From: Lysinibacillus sp. KCTC 33748
GTDB lineage: Bacteria; Bacillota; Bacilli; Bacillales_A; Planococcaceae
NCBI RefSeq assembly: GCF_002237755.1
Contig: NZ_MWSJ01000002.1
Coordinates: 537,453 to 601,452 of the forward strand
DNA: 64,000 nucleotides
Direction: 5' to 3'
Shown here one piece after another: positions 1-7,360 of this stretch (the stretch's first letter is position 1; the number at the start of each line of letters is the position of its first letter). The translations under genes were made by a program, and so were the position numbers. The notes beneath the pieces are model-generated. The model was not told the DNA's origin and made no database searches. It saw nothing but the letters and a program-made list of their open reading frames with translations.

Positions 1-1137
1 ATTACTCATAGGGATATAAAACCTGAAAATATCTTATATTACAATGGCTCATATTGTTTTGGAGATTTTGGGTTAATAGATTTTCCTGAAAAAGAAGATC
101 TGACTAGGGTAAAAGAATCACTAGGTAATAGAAAGACTATGGCTCCTGAAATGAGAACGCCGATAAATGTTGAGGATTCTCGACCAGCAGATGTTTATTC
201 ATTTGCTAAAACACTATGGATTGTTCTTACAAAAGAAGAGTTTGCATTTGATGGACAATATAATTACTTTGAGAATGGAAAGTTACAGCAAAAATATCCT
301 AAACAACACTTAGTGGAACTGAATAAATTGCTAAGGGATGCTACTGCTGAAAGTCCGTCAAAAAGACCTACTATAAATCAATTTCTAGATAGGTTGAGTG
401 AATGGGAAAAAATAGCGAAAGATGGTTTGCATGCATCAAAAAGTTTGTGGGAGTTTATAGAGGAGTCTGTGACACAACAGTTTCAACCTAGCACAGTAAT
501 GTGGACTAAGGAAGATCAAGTAATAGCGATACTTCAAAAATTAACAGCTTTTAATTTTAATCATACTTTTATTCATGATTCAGGAGGAATGGATTTAAAA
601 AAAATCTTTAAAGTTGATTGGGTTAAAGAAAAAAATGTATTGGGAATAGATTTTGATTACGGTTTAATTCATTTATTTAAACTAAAACGATTAGTTTGGG
701 AAATACCTAATAACGATGCGAGATTTAGTTATTTTCGTTTGGAGTTTGGAAAACTAAATCCTATTTTCAATAAAGAGGAAAATATTGAAAAAGAATATTT
801 ATTTATAAATAATGAAGGAGAATACGAAAAGTACGATGATAAAAGTTACAAAGAAATTTGTAGATGGACTGATGGTATATTTTTAATAGTTCCTAAACCT
901 TCAATTTATAATTCAATTAGTGCAACATATGATGGTAGACATGGTAAATTAAGTACTGAAGAATTTAGTATGTATATGGAAATGTTGAGTGTAATTTATG
1001 ACCATCATATCCTTAAAGAACATTTTAGTGAAATTGCAAATCTTGATCCAAGTGAGAACAATAACTTCGATTTCATGAAAAATTTGATTGAAACGGATGG
1101 TGAGTTATTAAAAAAATATATTAAACCCCGTATTTAA
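1..1137 (+). CDS. Hanks-type Ser/Thr protein kinase, 5' end outside window
   Basis: The reading frame is open from base 1 and the gene is cut by the window edge. The catalytic loop HRDIKPEN is encoded at about 7-30, the metal-binding GDFGL at 61-75 and the APE motif at 142-150, so this is the C-lobe of a eukaryotic-like protein kinase with its key residues (HRD Asp, DFG Asp) intact. The kinase C-lobe runs to about base 430. It is followed by roughly 230 residues of unrecognised acidic sequence with no obvious membrane segment, so the enzyme looks cytoplasmic with a private C-terminal domain. An apparent internal Met at 139 is not the start because kinase motifs lie upstream of it. Substrate unknown. 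The kinase assignment is firm; its role, possibly in a mobile-element or defence setting, is not established. Confidence 0.85.
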   Translation: MTHRDIKPENILYYNGSYCFGDFGLIDFPEKEDLTRVKESLGNRKTMAPEMRTPINVEDSRPADVYSFAKTLWIVLTKEEFAFDGQYNYFENGKLQQKYPKQHLVELNKLLRDATAESPSKRPTINQFLDRLSEWEKIAKDGLHASKSLWEFIEESVTQQFQPSTVMWTKEDQVIAILQKLTAFNFNHTFIHDSGGMDLKKIFKVDWVKEKNVLGIDFDYGLIHLFKLKRLVWEIPNNDARFSYFRLEFGKLNPIFNKEENIEKEYLFINNEGEYEKYDDKSYKEICRWTDGIFLIVPKPSIYNSISATYDGRHGKLSTEEFSMYMEMLSVIYDHHILKEHFSEIANLDPSENNNFDFMKNLIETDGELLKKYIKPRI

Positions 1138-1376
1138 TTTAATAAGACCACTCCTAATGGGTGGTAATAATAGTTAATATGCAATTAGTGTCCCATCGCA
1201 ATGTCCTACCGTTGAAATACTGAAAATCATTGTGGAAGTAAGCATAAACCTATAAATTTTGAAACTTAATCATTTATTCTTTTAATCTTTTAATCTTTTA
1301 AAACATGCTCTTAATAATTAATATATATAATCAAGCAGCTGCAGAAATGTGGTTGCTTTTTATATTGGCCAAAAGA

Positions 1377-1414
1377 AAAACACTTTCAGCTGCTAAAGCC
1401 GAGAGTGTTTTTTT
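1377..1414 (-). terminator. Rho-independent terminator, mainly for the minus-strand regulator
   Basis: AAAACACT and AGTGTTTT form a stem around a loop of about 19 bases. Runs of A before it and T after it mean it could work on both strands. It sits directly downstream of the XRE gene that ends at 1426 on the minus strand. The rest of 1138-1425 holds no gene that I can see, only a short tandem CTTTTAAT repeat near 1276. Confidence 0.6.
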
Positions 1415-1425
1415 GTTTACTCTTT

Positions 1426-1644
1426 TTAATCAGGGGTGAATTCCAATAGTTCAGATAGCTTACAATCAAAAACCTCGCATAGTGTGATAAGCGTTTTTAA
1501 GTTTGTTGACTTCATTTCTTCATCAGTTCCCTTGTATAACCGATTAATAGCATTTCTACTAAGCCCCGACTTCTCCATTAATTCTGAAATTCCATCAATA
1601 CGATGTTCAGCCATTAAAATTCTTAAATTTGATTTTATAACCAT
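1426..1644 (-). CDS. XRE/Cro-CI family transcriptional regulator
   Basis: A 72-residue protein that is almost entirely a helix-turn-helix domain: helices around GISELMEKSGLS and RNAINRLYKGTD, then a helix around LKTLITLCEVFDCKLSELLEF, the classic small Cro/C.AhdI-like layout (DUF739/XRE class). It should bind DNA as a dimer in the cytoplasm. It is divergent from the genes starting at 1880, and the 180-bp gap between holds three related palindromic sites that are good candidates for its own operators, giving autoregulation and control of the rightward genes. Start ATG at 1644 is preceded by a purine-rich AGAAAGGGG stretch. The arrangement resembles the repressor region of a phage, plasmid or ICE. 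Confidence 0.85.
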   Translation of the reverse strand: MVIKSNLRILMAEHRIDGISELMEKSGLSRNAINRLYKGTDEEMKSTNLKTLITLCEVFDCKLSELLEFTPD

Positions 1645-1652
1645 TTATAAAC

Positions 1653-1783
1653 CCCTTTCTAAGGTTAATTATAACACTTTTGATGATAAATAGTTTTAAA
1701 AAATATAAAAAAGTGACCTTGTAAGGTTAAAAATTAACTTTACATTAACTTTTCGAAGTGATATATTAACCTTGTAGAGTTAA
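1653..1783. promoter_or_regulatory. Three related operator sites between divergent genes
   Basis: Three copies of an imperfect palindrome with consensus TTAACCTTGTAAGGTTAA are visible: about 1653-1667 (CCTTTCTAAGGTTAA), 1713-1730 (GTGACCTTGTAAGGTTAA) and 1766-1783 (TTAACCTTGTAGAGTTAA). A partial half-site pair ATTAACTTTACATTAACTT lies between the last two. The spacing and position, between a leftward XRE gene and rightward genes, is that of Cro/CI-type operators. The sites are seen directly; binding by the 1426-1644 protein is inferred. Confidence 0.6.
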
Positions 1784-1879
1784 TCGTGATAAAAAAGCAG
1801 TGTGGATTTAACCACCAAAGGTTAGTCGGTGAATGGACAAGAAATAGCCGACATGCTGCAGGGAAGAGAGGTGAAACAC

Positions 1880-2110
1880 TTGCCATACTTTGGTTTTACA
1901 ATTACGCGTAAAGATGAAGCAAATTTTCCTCATTTCTCGGATGTAACAGATGCTCGTGAGTATTTTCAAAAACGCTATGGAGACAGTTATAACCTTGGAA
2001 GTAGGGAAAGACAATTTGATGGTTACTGGGGTGGTTATATTTATTTCGATGATGTAGATGGCCAACCAGTTCAAATTGGTGAAGATGGATCCGTACATGT
2101 AGTTTATTAA
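1880..2110 (+). CDS. Hypothetical small protein
   Basis: I do not recognise this protein. I favour the TTG at 1880 because AGAGAGGTG lies six bases upstream of it; a GTG at 1829 would add 17 residues but has a weak site. The 76-residue product is soluble and rich in aromatic residues, with a DGYWGGYIYFDD stretch and a closing QIGEDGSVHVVY, suggesting a small beta-sheet domain. It is the first gene to the right of the operator region and lies 32 bases before the HTH protein gene, so they are probably cotranscribed under the XRE repressor. Confidence 0.6.
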   Translation: MPYFGFTITRKDEANFPHFSDVTDAREYFQKRYGDSYNLGSRERQFDGYWGGYIYFDDVDGQPVQIGEDGSVHVVY

Positions 2111-2142
2111 TTAATTTGGTAATAAAAAGCGAGGTGAAAACG

Positions 2143-2928
2143 ATGGCATTTGAATACTTAGCAACGTACACAACATTTGAAACAGTAGCTGATATGGATC
2201 AGCATGTGGAAGAGCATATCCAGCAGCATTTTTATGAGTTAACAGAAACAGAACGTGCCATCGTTTTCAAGCTTGCTAGTCACAGCTTAGAGTATCCAGG
2301 GGCATGTCATTTGAAAGCTGCCACAATTGCTGCAGCATTGGAGATCAGCACAAAGACAGTTTATCGAGCTATTTCAAAACTGGAATCGCTAGGGATAATC
2401 AAGAAACATGAAACTACGAAGGTAAAGGGAGGTCGTGGTGCAAATATATATACTATTTTGCCCAGTCAATCTGAAACATGTGAAGATACTGACGAGCCTT
2501 TTGAGGAATGTGAGGTTGTTCCATTACAAGAAGTATATAATAACGCTCACGCTGAAAAGAAAAGAGGGTATATGAATGAGTACCAGGTGATGTTATACGA
2601 TTTCATGTACTCGTTGCCTATACGTGACGAATTAAAAGACCAGCTACATAAATGTATACTGGCTACAAAAATGAACGATATACGTGATTTTGTGAACGCT
2701 AAAGACGTTTTAGCTAACATAATCCTAGATATTGCGAACGGTACGTTAACGATTGCTAGTACATTAAGAGCCATATTTGTAGGTGCATATAGCAAGGCTG
2801 TAGAGCGTTTAAATAAGAAGCCTAATAAATCATCATTTGTGGAGGACAAAGCGCATAAAGAACGTCCTGTACCTTTCTATGATTGGTTAAAAGAACGTGA
2901 AAACTACCCACAATCTGTGGGTAGTTGA
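2143..2928 (+). CDS. Helix-turn-helix protein, plasmid/phage replication or regulatory type
   Basis: The ATG at 2143 follows a good GAGGTGAAAAC site; the upstream TTG at 2116 is less likely. The 261-residue product has an N-terminal winged helix: CHLKAATIAAALEISTKTVY then RAISKLESLGIIKKHE and a glycine-rich wing KVKGGRGANIY, which is the pattern of the HTH_36-like domain often seen in plasmid or prophage replication and regulation proteins. The C-terminal half is helical (positions about 150-240) with no known motif. It follows the operator region and should be controlled by it. Direct function (replication initiation versus transcription control) cannot be told from sequence alone. Confidence 0.65.
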   Translation: MAFEYLATYTTFETVADMDQHVEEHIQQHFYELTETERAIVFKLASHSLEYPGACHLKAATIAAALEISTKTVYRAISKLESLGIIKKHETTKVKGGRGANIYTILPSQSETCEDTDEPFEECEVVPLQEVYNNAHAEKKRGYMNEYQVMLYDFMYSLPIRDELKDQLHKCILATKMNDIRDFVNAKDVLANIILDIANGTLTIASTLRAIFVGAYSKAVERLNKKPNKSSFVEDKAHKERPVPFYDWLKERENYPQSVGS

Positions 2929-3003
2929 CCTAACTTAGAAAACCGGCTAACCGATAGAGATGGACCAACAGAAATATTTTAATAAGAAAGGAAGTGAATG
3001 CAA

Positions 3004-3084
3004 ATGAAAGTAAAGGTTAAAGAATGGCGCGTAATGTCTGATCGTAACAAACAATTACTTTTGAGCGCAGTCGCAACTAAATAA
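3004..3084 (+). CDS. Possible 26-residue peptide
   Basis: A short frame with a good ribosome site (AAGGAAGTG, seven bases before ATG) encodes a 26-residue basic peptide starting MKVKVKEWRVMSDRN and ending in TAA. It sits between the HTH gene and the 3112 gene, 27 bases before the latter, in the same direction. It could be a true small protein of a mobile element, or a leader that couples translation of the next gene. Only the ribosome site and position support it. Confidence 0.35.
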   Translation: MKVKVKEWRVMSDRNKQLLLSAVATK

Positions 3085-3111
3085 AACATAGATGAAAAGA
3101 GGAATGAGAAC

Positions 3112-3567
3112 ATGCAGCAACAAGTACAACACACATTAAGAACAATCGCACATGAAAACAACAGCAATGCAAGTAATTTATTCGCACAATTGATTCAATT
3201 AAAAACTGTACAGAATGAAGTAGCTCGTTTACTAAATAAAATTGATGAAATAACGGAGAAAGGTTGGCATAAAGATCGTGGAATGGCTTATATGTCAATT
3301 CTAGAAATACAAGATACTGTACGTTTGATTGATATGGCATTCTTTCCGTTACTCAAGGATATGTCAGAAGAAGTTGATACTCTTAATATTCATGCACAAG
3401 AATTGTATGAGACAGTGGTTAAAAGTGAATCAGAGCAATCGGTTGATACAGCGATTAAACCAGATATCAACAGTAAGGAAGGTTGGAACGCTTTTGCTAT
3501 GGAAGGCAACATAAAAACATTCACTAAAAAATTTAGGAGAGAACCTGAAAGCTTTGAGGAAGTGTAA
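3112..3567 (+). CDS. Hypothetical helical protein
   Basis: Unrecognised. The 151-residue product has a GAGGAATGAGAAC ribosome site and is nearly all helical, with long amphipathic stretches (LIQLKTVQNEVARLLNKIDE, and LLKDMSEEVDTLNIHAQELYE) that look like coiled coils. No signal peptide or membrane segment. It ends in a more polar KPDINSKEGWNAF tail. Same strand and close spacing place it in the transcription unit that starts after the XRE operators; it may be a structural or accessory protein of the element. Confidence 0.6.
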   Translation: MQQQVQHTLRTIAHENNSNASNLFAQLIQLKTVQNEVARLLNKIDEITEKGWHKDRGMAYMSILEIQDTVRLIDMAFFPLLKDMSEEVDTLNIHAQELYETVVKSESEQSVDTAIKPDINSKEGWNAFAMEGNIKTFTKKFRREPESFEEV

Positions 3568-3624
3568 ACGTATATAACGGAAACAGTAGCGAAAGTGGTA
3601 GATACAAGCAAGGGAAATAAAAAA

Positions 3625-3644
3625 GTCGATGCGCTAACATCGAC
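3625..3644 (-). terminator. Hairpin with U-tract on the minus strand
   Basis: GTCGATG and CATCGAC form a seven-pair stem with a six-base loop. The run of A just upstream (3617-3624) becomes a U-tract only when read on the minus strand, so as a terminator it would stop leftward transcription. No leftward gene is seen directly upstream, which leaves its purpose open. Confidence 0.35.
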
Positions 3645-3849
3645 TAATGAAAATATTGCAAATTGACTATATCAAAGATTGTGAGCGGCTTAAAACTATT
3701 TTTGTGGCCACTTCTTACTTTTAAATCATACATACTTACGTAAGAAACAGTAATTACAGATTGTTAAATAGATACAGTTTTTGTTTTACATTATTTTCTA
3801 TGAAGTGTTACTCTATTTTATGAGTAGTAACTTTAAAGGAGAGAAAAAG

Positions 3850-4515
3850 ATGCAAGGATATTACATAGATAAAAAAGAATATAAAGCTTTGGAAGCTAAG
3901 AAATTTAGCCAATTAGATACTCTGTATAAAAAGTTTACTAAGGATTTTGGATATAAATTAGATTCTAAGTATATGGAACTGGTAAAAAATTTATACCTAA
4001 GAATCCAGGGAGCAGCTAAACCAAACATTTCAATTGGAGATAAAGAATACTTCCGCAAATACTTCTATTTTGGTGAACAATGTAACAATGATTTTTATTG
4101 TATTATTTGGGATATTGAATTTACTAAACAAATTATTACGTCTTGGAATATGAAACCTCAAAAAATAAAAATAAAAGATTTGATGGAATTTGTAGATGTT
4201 GAAAATATAGATAAATCGAAATTACAAGAAGTTAGGAAGTTGGAAAAATATGACCCAGTTATTCTAGTATCTTATAATATCTTAAATACTCCAATACTTA
4301 TTGATGGGAATCATAGAGTTTATTCGAAAAAGAATCAACCTGATTTATACTTAGATGCCTACTTTTTAGATGACTTCTTATCGATAGAGTGTATGGCGGG
4401 TGATGTATTTAGATATTTATATGCCTTACATTATAATATTACCAAACTAATTAATTATGACATTGGTAATATAACGAAAGATGAATTAGATAAAATGTTA
4501 ATAGACGTTAAATAG
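3850..4515 (+). CDS. Protein with ParB/sulfiredoxin-like DGNHR motif
   Basis: The ATG at 3850 has an AAAGGAGAGAAAAAG site; 221 residues. Near residue 150 is PILIDGNHRVYSKK, matching the D-G-N/H-H-R motif of the ParB N-terminal/sulfiredoxin fold, where these residues bind and hydrolyse nucleotide. The N-terminal half is lysine-rich and helical, and the C-terminal part (FRYLYALHYNITKLIN) is helical. This motif occurs in chromosome-partition nucleases, DndB/DGQHR-like proteins and several phage-defence or toxin families. No membrane segment. Its 3' end is followed by a strong terminator, so it closes the left-hand gene block. Function beyond the motif is not known. Confidence 0.55.
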   Translation: MQGYYIDKKEYKALEAKKFSQLDTLYKKFTKDFGYKLDSKYMELVKNLYLRIQGAAKPNISIGDKEYFRKYFYFGEQCNNDFYCIIWDIEFTKQIITSWNMKPQKIKIKDLMEFVDVENIDKSKLQEVRKLEKYDPVILVSYNILNTPILIDGNHRVYSKKNQPDLYLDAYFLDDFLSIECMAGDVFRYLYALHYNITKLINYDIGNITKDELDKMLIDVK

Positions 4516-4522
4516 ATATTTG

Positions 4523-4553
4523 AGCACTTATTACTTTTGTTAAGTGCTTTTTT
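4523..4553 (+). terminator. Rho-independent terminator
   Basis: AGCACTTA and TAAGTGCT pair as an eight-base stem and are followed by TTTTTT. It lies eight bases after the stop codon of the 3850-4515 gene. Confidence 0.85.
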
Positions 4554-4658
4554 GTTTTAAAAATCATACAACATTAATAGAAATCAAAGAGGATTGAAGC
4601 ATATTAGCCTCAATCCTACTTACTCACGCATTCCTGTACACACGCTCGCCGTATTTTA

Positions 4659-4690
4659 TTAGCCCCAATCTAGCCCCACTTAGCCCCAAA
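4659..4690. repeat. Three direct TAGCCCCA repeats near fumC 3' end
   Basis: TAGCCCCA occurs three times at 10-11 base spacing (about 4660, 4671, 4681), in a gene-free stretch between the accessory block and the 3' end of fumC. A hairpin AGGATTGA/TCAATCCT lies just left of it (4590-4617). Short direct repeats with about one helical turn between them resemble arm-type integrase sites, and would fit an element boundary here. No second att copy was seen in the window, so this stays tentative. Confidence 0.35.
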
Positions 4691-4798
4691 AACAAGCTTT
4701 AATATACATTAACTTGCTAGGTACACAGAGGAGCTCATTATCTAAAGCGTTGATATACCAACGTTTTGTCGGCTTTATGTGTTCAACTTACGTTCGTT

Positions 4799-6190
4799 TT
4801 ACTTTACATTCGGATAAATCATTGTCGCAGGGTCCACATATTCATCGAACTGTTCGTCCGTTAATAAACCTGATGCAACCGCTGCTTCTTTTAATGTTGT
4901 GCCTTCTTTATGGGCTTTCTTCGCGATTTTAGCCGCATTTTCATAACCGATGTAAGGGTTTAAGGCAGTTACAAGCATTAATGAGTTTTGTAAGTTATGG
5001 TCAAGCACTTCTTTGTTTGGCTCAATTCCTACAGCACAATGATCATTAAATGATTTCATTGTATCTGCTAGTAGGCGAGTCGATTGTAAGAAGTTATAAA
5101 TAATGACTGGCTTGAAGACGTTTAGCTCGAAATTACCTTGGGAAGCGGCAAAGGCAATTGTTGCATCATTGCCAACGACTTGTGTGACAACCATCGTCAT
5201 CGCTTCACTTTGTGTTGGGTTTACTTTACCAGGCATAATCGATGAGCCCGGCTCGTTTTCTGGAATCGTAATTTCACCGATACCTGAACGAGGACCACTT
5301 GCTAACCAGCGAACATCATTGGCAATTTTCATTAAGTCAGCTGCAAGAGCCTTTAATGCGCCATGTGCGACAACGGCTTCATCATGACTTGTTAGTGCAT
5401 GGAATTTGTTTGCGGCTGAAGTGAAATGTTTGTCAGTGATGTCACTAATTTCAGCTGCTACACGCTCACCAAATTCAGGATGTGCGTTAATACCAGTACC
5501 AACTGCTGTTCCACCAATCGCTAGTTCTTTCATATATTCAATATTTTGGACGATCATATGCTCAGATTTAGCAAGCATTGCGGCCCAGCCACTAATTTCT
5601 TGTCCTAAAGTAAGCGGAGTTGCGTCTTGTAAATGCGTACGACCAATTTTAATAATATCTTTGAATTTCTCTGCTTTTTCATCCAATGTTGCTTTTAGTA
5701 AGCGTAGGCGAGGTAGTAAATAATCTTCTACCTTTAGCACTGCTGCAATATGCAAAGCTGTTGGGAAAGTATCATTTGAGCTTTGAGATTTGTTGACATC
5801 ATCATTAGGATGAATACGATCAGCTTCACCAGCATTTTGTAAAATTTGGTTTGCTCGGTGCGCAATTACTTCGTTAACGTTCATATTAGACTGAGTACCA
5901 CTACCAGTCTGCCAAACTACAAGAGGGAATTGATCGTCCCATTGACCATTTAAAATTTCGTCAGCTGCTTGCACAATCGCATTTGCTTTAATATCTGAAA
6001 GCTTACCTAGTTTATTATTAGCGATCGCAGCACTTTTCTTTAAAATGGCCATTGCTTGAATTAGCTCAATTGGCATTTTTTCTGTACCGATTTGGAAATT
6101 TTCTTTACTGCGTTGCGTTTGAGCACCCCAAATTTTATCTGCAGGTACTTTAATTTCACCCATAGTGTCTTTTTCAATACGATAATCCAT
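4799..6190 (-). CDS. fumC: Fumarate hydratase, class II (iron-independent)
   Basis: Catalyses reversible hydration of fumarate to L-malate in the TCA cycle, as a cytoplasmic homotetramer. The 463-residue length is that of class II fumarases. The superfamily signature [13 protein letters not shown] is present at about residues 315-327, as are the [10 protein letters not shown] substrate motif near residue 98 and [14 protein letters not shown] near 130; class II enzymes need no Fe-S cluster. Start ATG at 6190 follows AAAGGAGCTGT. It is transcribed leftwards as a single gene. The upstream region carries a small hairpin repeat and, beyond it, the Fur-controlled small RNA gene on the same strand. 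Confidence 0.97.
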   Translation of the reverse strand: MDYRIEKDTMGEIKVPADKIWGAQTQRSKENFQIGTEKMPIELIQAMAILKKSAAIANNKLGKLSDIKANAIVQAADEILNGQWDDQFPLVVWQTGSGTQSNMNVNEVIAHRANQILQNAGEADRIHPNDDVNKSQSSNDTFPTALHIAAVLKVEDYLLPRLRLLKATLDEKAEKFKDIIKIGRTHLQDATPLTLGQEISGWAAMLAKSEHMIVQNIEYMKELAIGGTAVGTGINAHPEFGERVAAEISDITDKHFTSAANKFHALTSHDEAVVAHGALKALAADLMKIANDVRWLASGPRSGIGEITIPENEPGSSIMPGKVNPTQSEAMTMVVTQVVGNDATIAFAASQGNFELNVFKPVIIYNFLQSTRLLADTMKSFNDHCAVGIEPNKEVLDHNLQNSLMLVTALNPYIGYENAAKIAKKAHKEGTTLKEAAVASGLLTDEQFDEYVDPATMIYPNVK

Positions 6191-6239
6191 GTAAAACAGC
6201 TCCTTTATTTATGTAAATCTGTCCATTAATAATCATTAA

Positions 6240-6288
6240 TTATGCATTGGCATAATTGTTTCCGATTCGGCTTTGTGCATGCACAAAA
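6240..6288 (-). repeat. Dispersed hairpin repeat, copy A
   Basis: Read on the minus strand this stretch is GCATGCACAAAGCCGAATCGG followed by AATTATGC-CAAT-GCATAATT, a perfect 8-bp stem. The same arrangement is found at 11581-11636 and 28568-28620. It lies in the fumC upstream region, between the small RNA terminator and the fumC ribosome site. Confidence 0.6.
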
Positions 6289-6293
6289 AAGTT

Positions 6294-6403
6294 AAAAAAC
6301 GGATATTCTTAGTCTGATGTAAGAATATCCGTTTGATACATGCTTATTTCAAAAAAATAGGGGGGATTCTGAATTAAGCATGTCGGAGAAAAGAAATAAT
6401 CTA
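6294..6403 (-). ncRNA. Putative Fur-regulated small RNA of FsrA/RyhB type
   Basis: On the minus strand a sigma-A promoter (TTGACT at 6438-6433, 17-base spacer, TATCAT at 6415-6410) is overlapped by a Fur box. About 7 bases on, near 6403, a transcript of about 110 nt would begin. It holds a stem ACATGCTTA/TAAGCATGT (6375-6383 with 6338-6346) whose loop displays CCCCCC (6365-6360), and ends in a 15-bp perfect stem (6320-6334 with 6297-6311) followed by a U-tract. No open frame of note is present. In Bacillus subtilis the Fur-controlled sRNA FsrA uses C-rich loops to block ribosome sites of iron-using enzymes; this RNA has the same design. All parts are read directly; homology to FsrA itself is inferred. 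It is followed by fumC on the same strand. Confidence 0.7.
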
Positions 6404-6438
6404 CCGATAATGATAATCGTTATCAATTAAAAAGTCAA
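6403..6438 (-). promoter_or_regulatory. Sigma-A promoter overlapped by a Fur box
   Basis: GATAATGATAATCGTTATC at 6406-6424 matches the 19-bp Fur consensus (GATAATGATAATCATTATC) at 18 positions. On the minus strand it covers the -10 hexamer TATCAT and the spacer of a TTGACT-N17-TATCAT promoter, the ideal position for iron-dependent repression. It drives the small RNA at 6294-6403. Confidence 0.8.
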
Positions 6439-6526
6439 ATATTTAATTTTGAAATAATTATACTCATTGAGAACAATTTGCAATGGAAGTTTTGTAGAGT
6501 TCGATTCCTGCTTTTAAAAAGTTAAA

Positions 6527-6549
6527 ACGCTACCATGAAACGATAGCGT
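6527..6549 (-). terminator. Rho-independent terminator for the 6571-6786 gene
   Basis: ACGCTA and TAGCGT form the stem core; read on the minus strand it is followed by TTTTAACTTTTTA. It lies 21 bases past the stop of the minus-strand gene and separates it from the small RNA promoter. Confidence 0.65.
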
Positions 6550-6570
6550 CAGCACAATAAAAGGGAAGAG

Positions 6571-6786
6571 CTATCTCTTTTTCTTCCCAATTTCTTTTAG
6601 TGGTTGTTTTTTAGCTACTTTTTCAAAAATGATACTCACGTGATAGTTGTGGTCGTCTATTTGAGTAATCTGAACAATTTTTGCTTTACGTCCTTTAATT
6701 TTAATGTTTTCTTCGACAGTAGGAAGATTTACTAGTAGCTGGCTTAAAACGGACATCTTGTTTTCGTAAAAATGAGTTACAAACAT
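6571..6786 (-). CDS. Hypothetical small basic protein
   Basis: Unrecognised. A 71-residue protein with strong ribosome site AAGGAGAAG seven bases before the ATG at 6786 and a terminator right after it, so it is very probably real. The centre (IKIKGRKAKIVQITQIDDHN then YHVSIIFEKV) reads as a small beta-barrel and the C-terminus is a lysine-rich tail. No membrane segment. Single-gene transcript on the minus strand; no neighbour suggests a function. Confidence 0.6.
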   Translation of the reverse strand: MFVTHFYENKMSVLSQLLVNLPTVEENIKIKGRKAKIVQITQIDDHNYHVSIIFEKVAKKQPLKEIGKKKR

Positions 6787-7360
6787 AATCTCTTCTCCTT
6801 ATAACTTTTTTTATTTTACGCAGAAAAAACGTTATTTGTACCTTCCTTTTAAACACCACATTGTACTTATGGAATGAAGAGAGACAGATTTTTTTAGGGG
6901 GTATTTGCAGGTAGAAGGTTTTACACAATGTATGAGAAGAGTTTGAAATATAGAACATTTCAAAAGGGTAGTAATGCTTTTAGAACTCCTAAGATACTAC
7001 AGTTTTTTTAGCTCGTTTTTATGGATTGTTGAGGGCATGAGTGAACTAGTTGCAAGTAAGAATGTTATTAGTGAAATTGGCAATTTAGTTATTGATAAGG
7101 AAACAAACTAAAACAAACTATTTCGTTAAAGGTGAGAAGATTAAACAATCTAAAATAGATAATTAGCGAAAACATTTTTACTCGAAAAAATTTGATTCTG
7201 TTTCAATCGTAAATGGCGAATTAAAGCTATTTACAATAGCTTTTGATATATTCTGAATTATCGTCATTTTAATAATATTTTATATTTTCAATATTTTACC
7301 TTTATTTTTCCTGATATTTCTATTAAACTACAAATAGATTAAATCAAAAGGAGGAATAAA
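6787..7360. other. Gene-free stretch
   Basis: No supported gene. A frame on the plus strand near 7014-7111 ends in a plausible coding tail (MSELVASKNVISEIGNL) but has no start or ribosome site and could be a relic. The last 100 bases are very AT-rich and should hold the promoter of the protease gene at 7361. Confidence 0.4.

Noticed and set aside
1276..1300. Tandem CTTTTAAT repeats as a possible CRISPR or iteron array
   Set aside because: Only three short AT-rich units with no spacers; most likely simple sequence.
2547..2849. 100-codon minus-strand frame inside the HTH gene
   Set aside because: Shadow of the plus-strand gene, without a ribosome site.
4714..4932. 72-codon plus-strand frame
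   Set aside because: It overlaps the 3' end of fumC on the other strand and has no ribosome site.
5103..5723. Two long plus-strand frames opposite fumC
   Set aside because: They are antisense to a clear fumarase gene, lack ribosome sites and have biased composition that mirrors fumC codon use.
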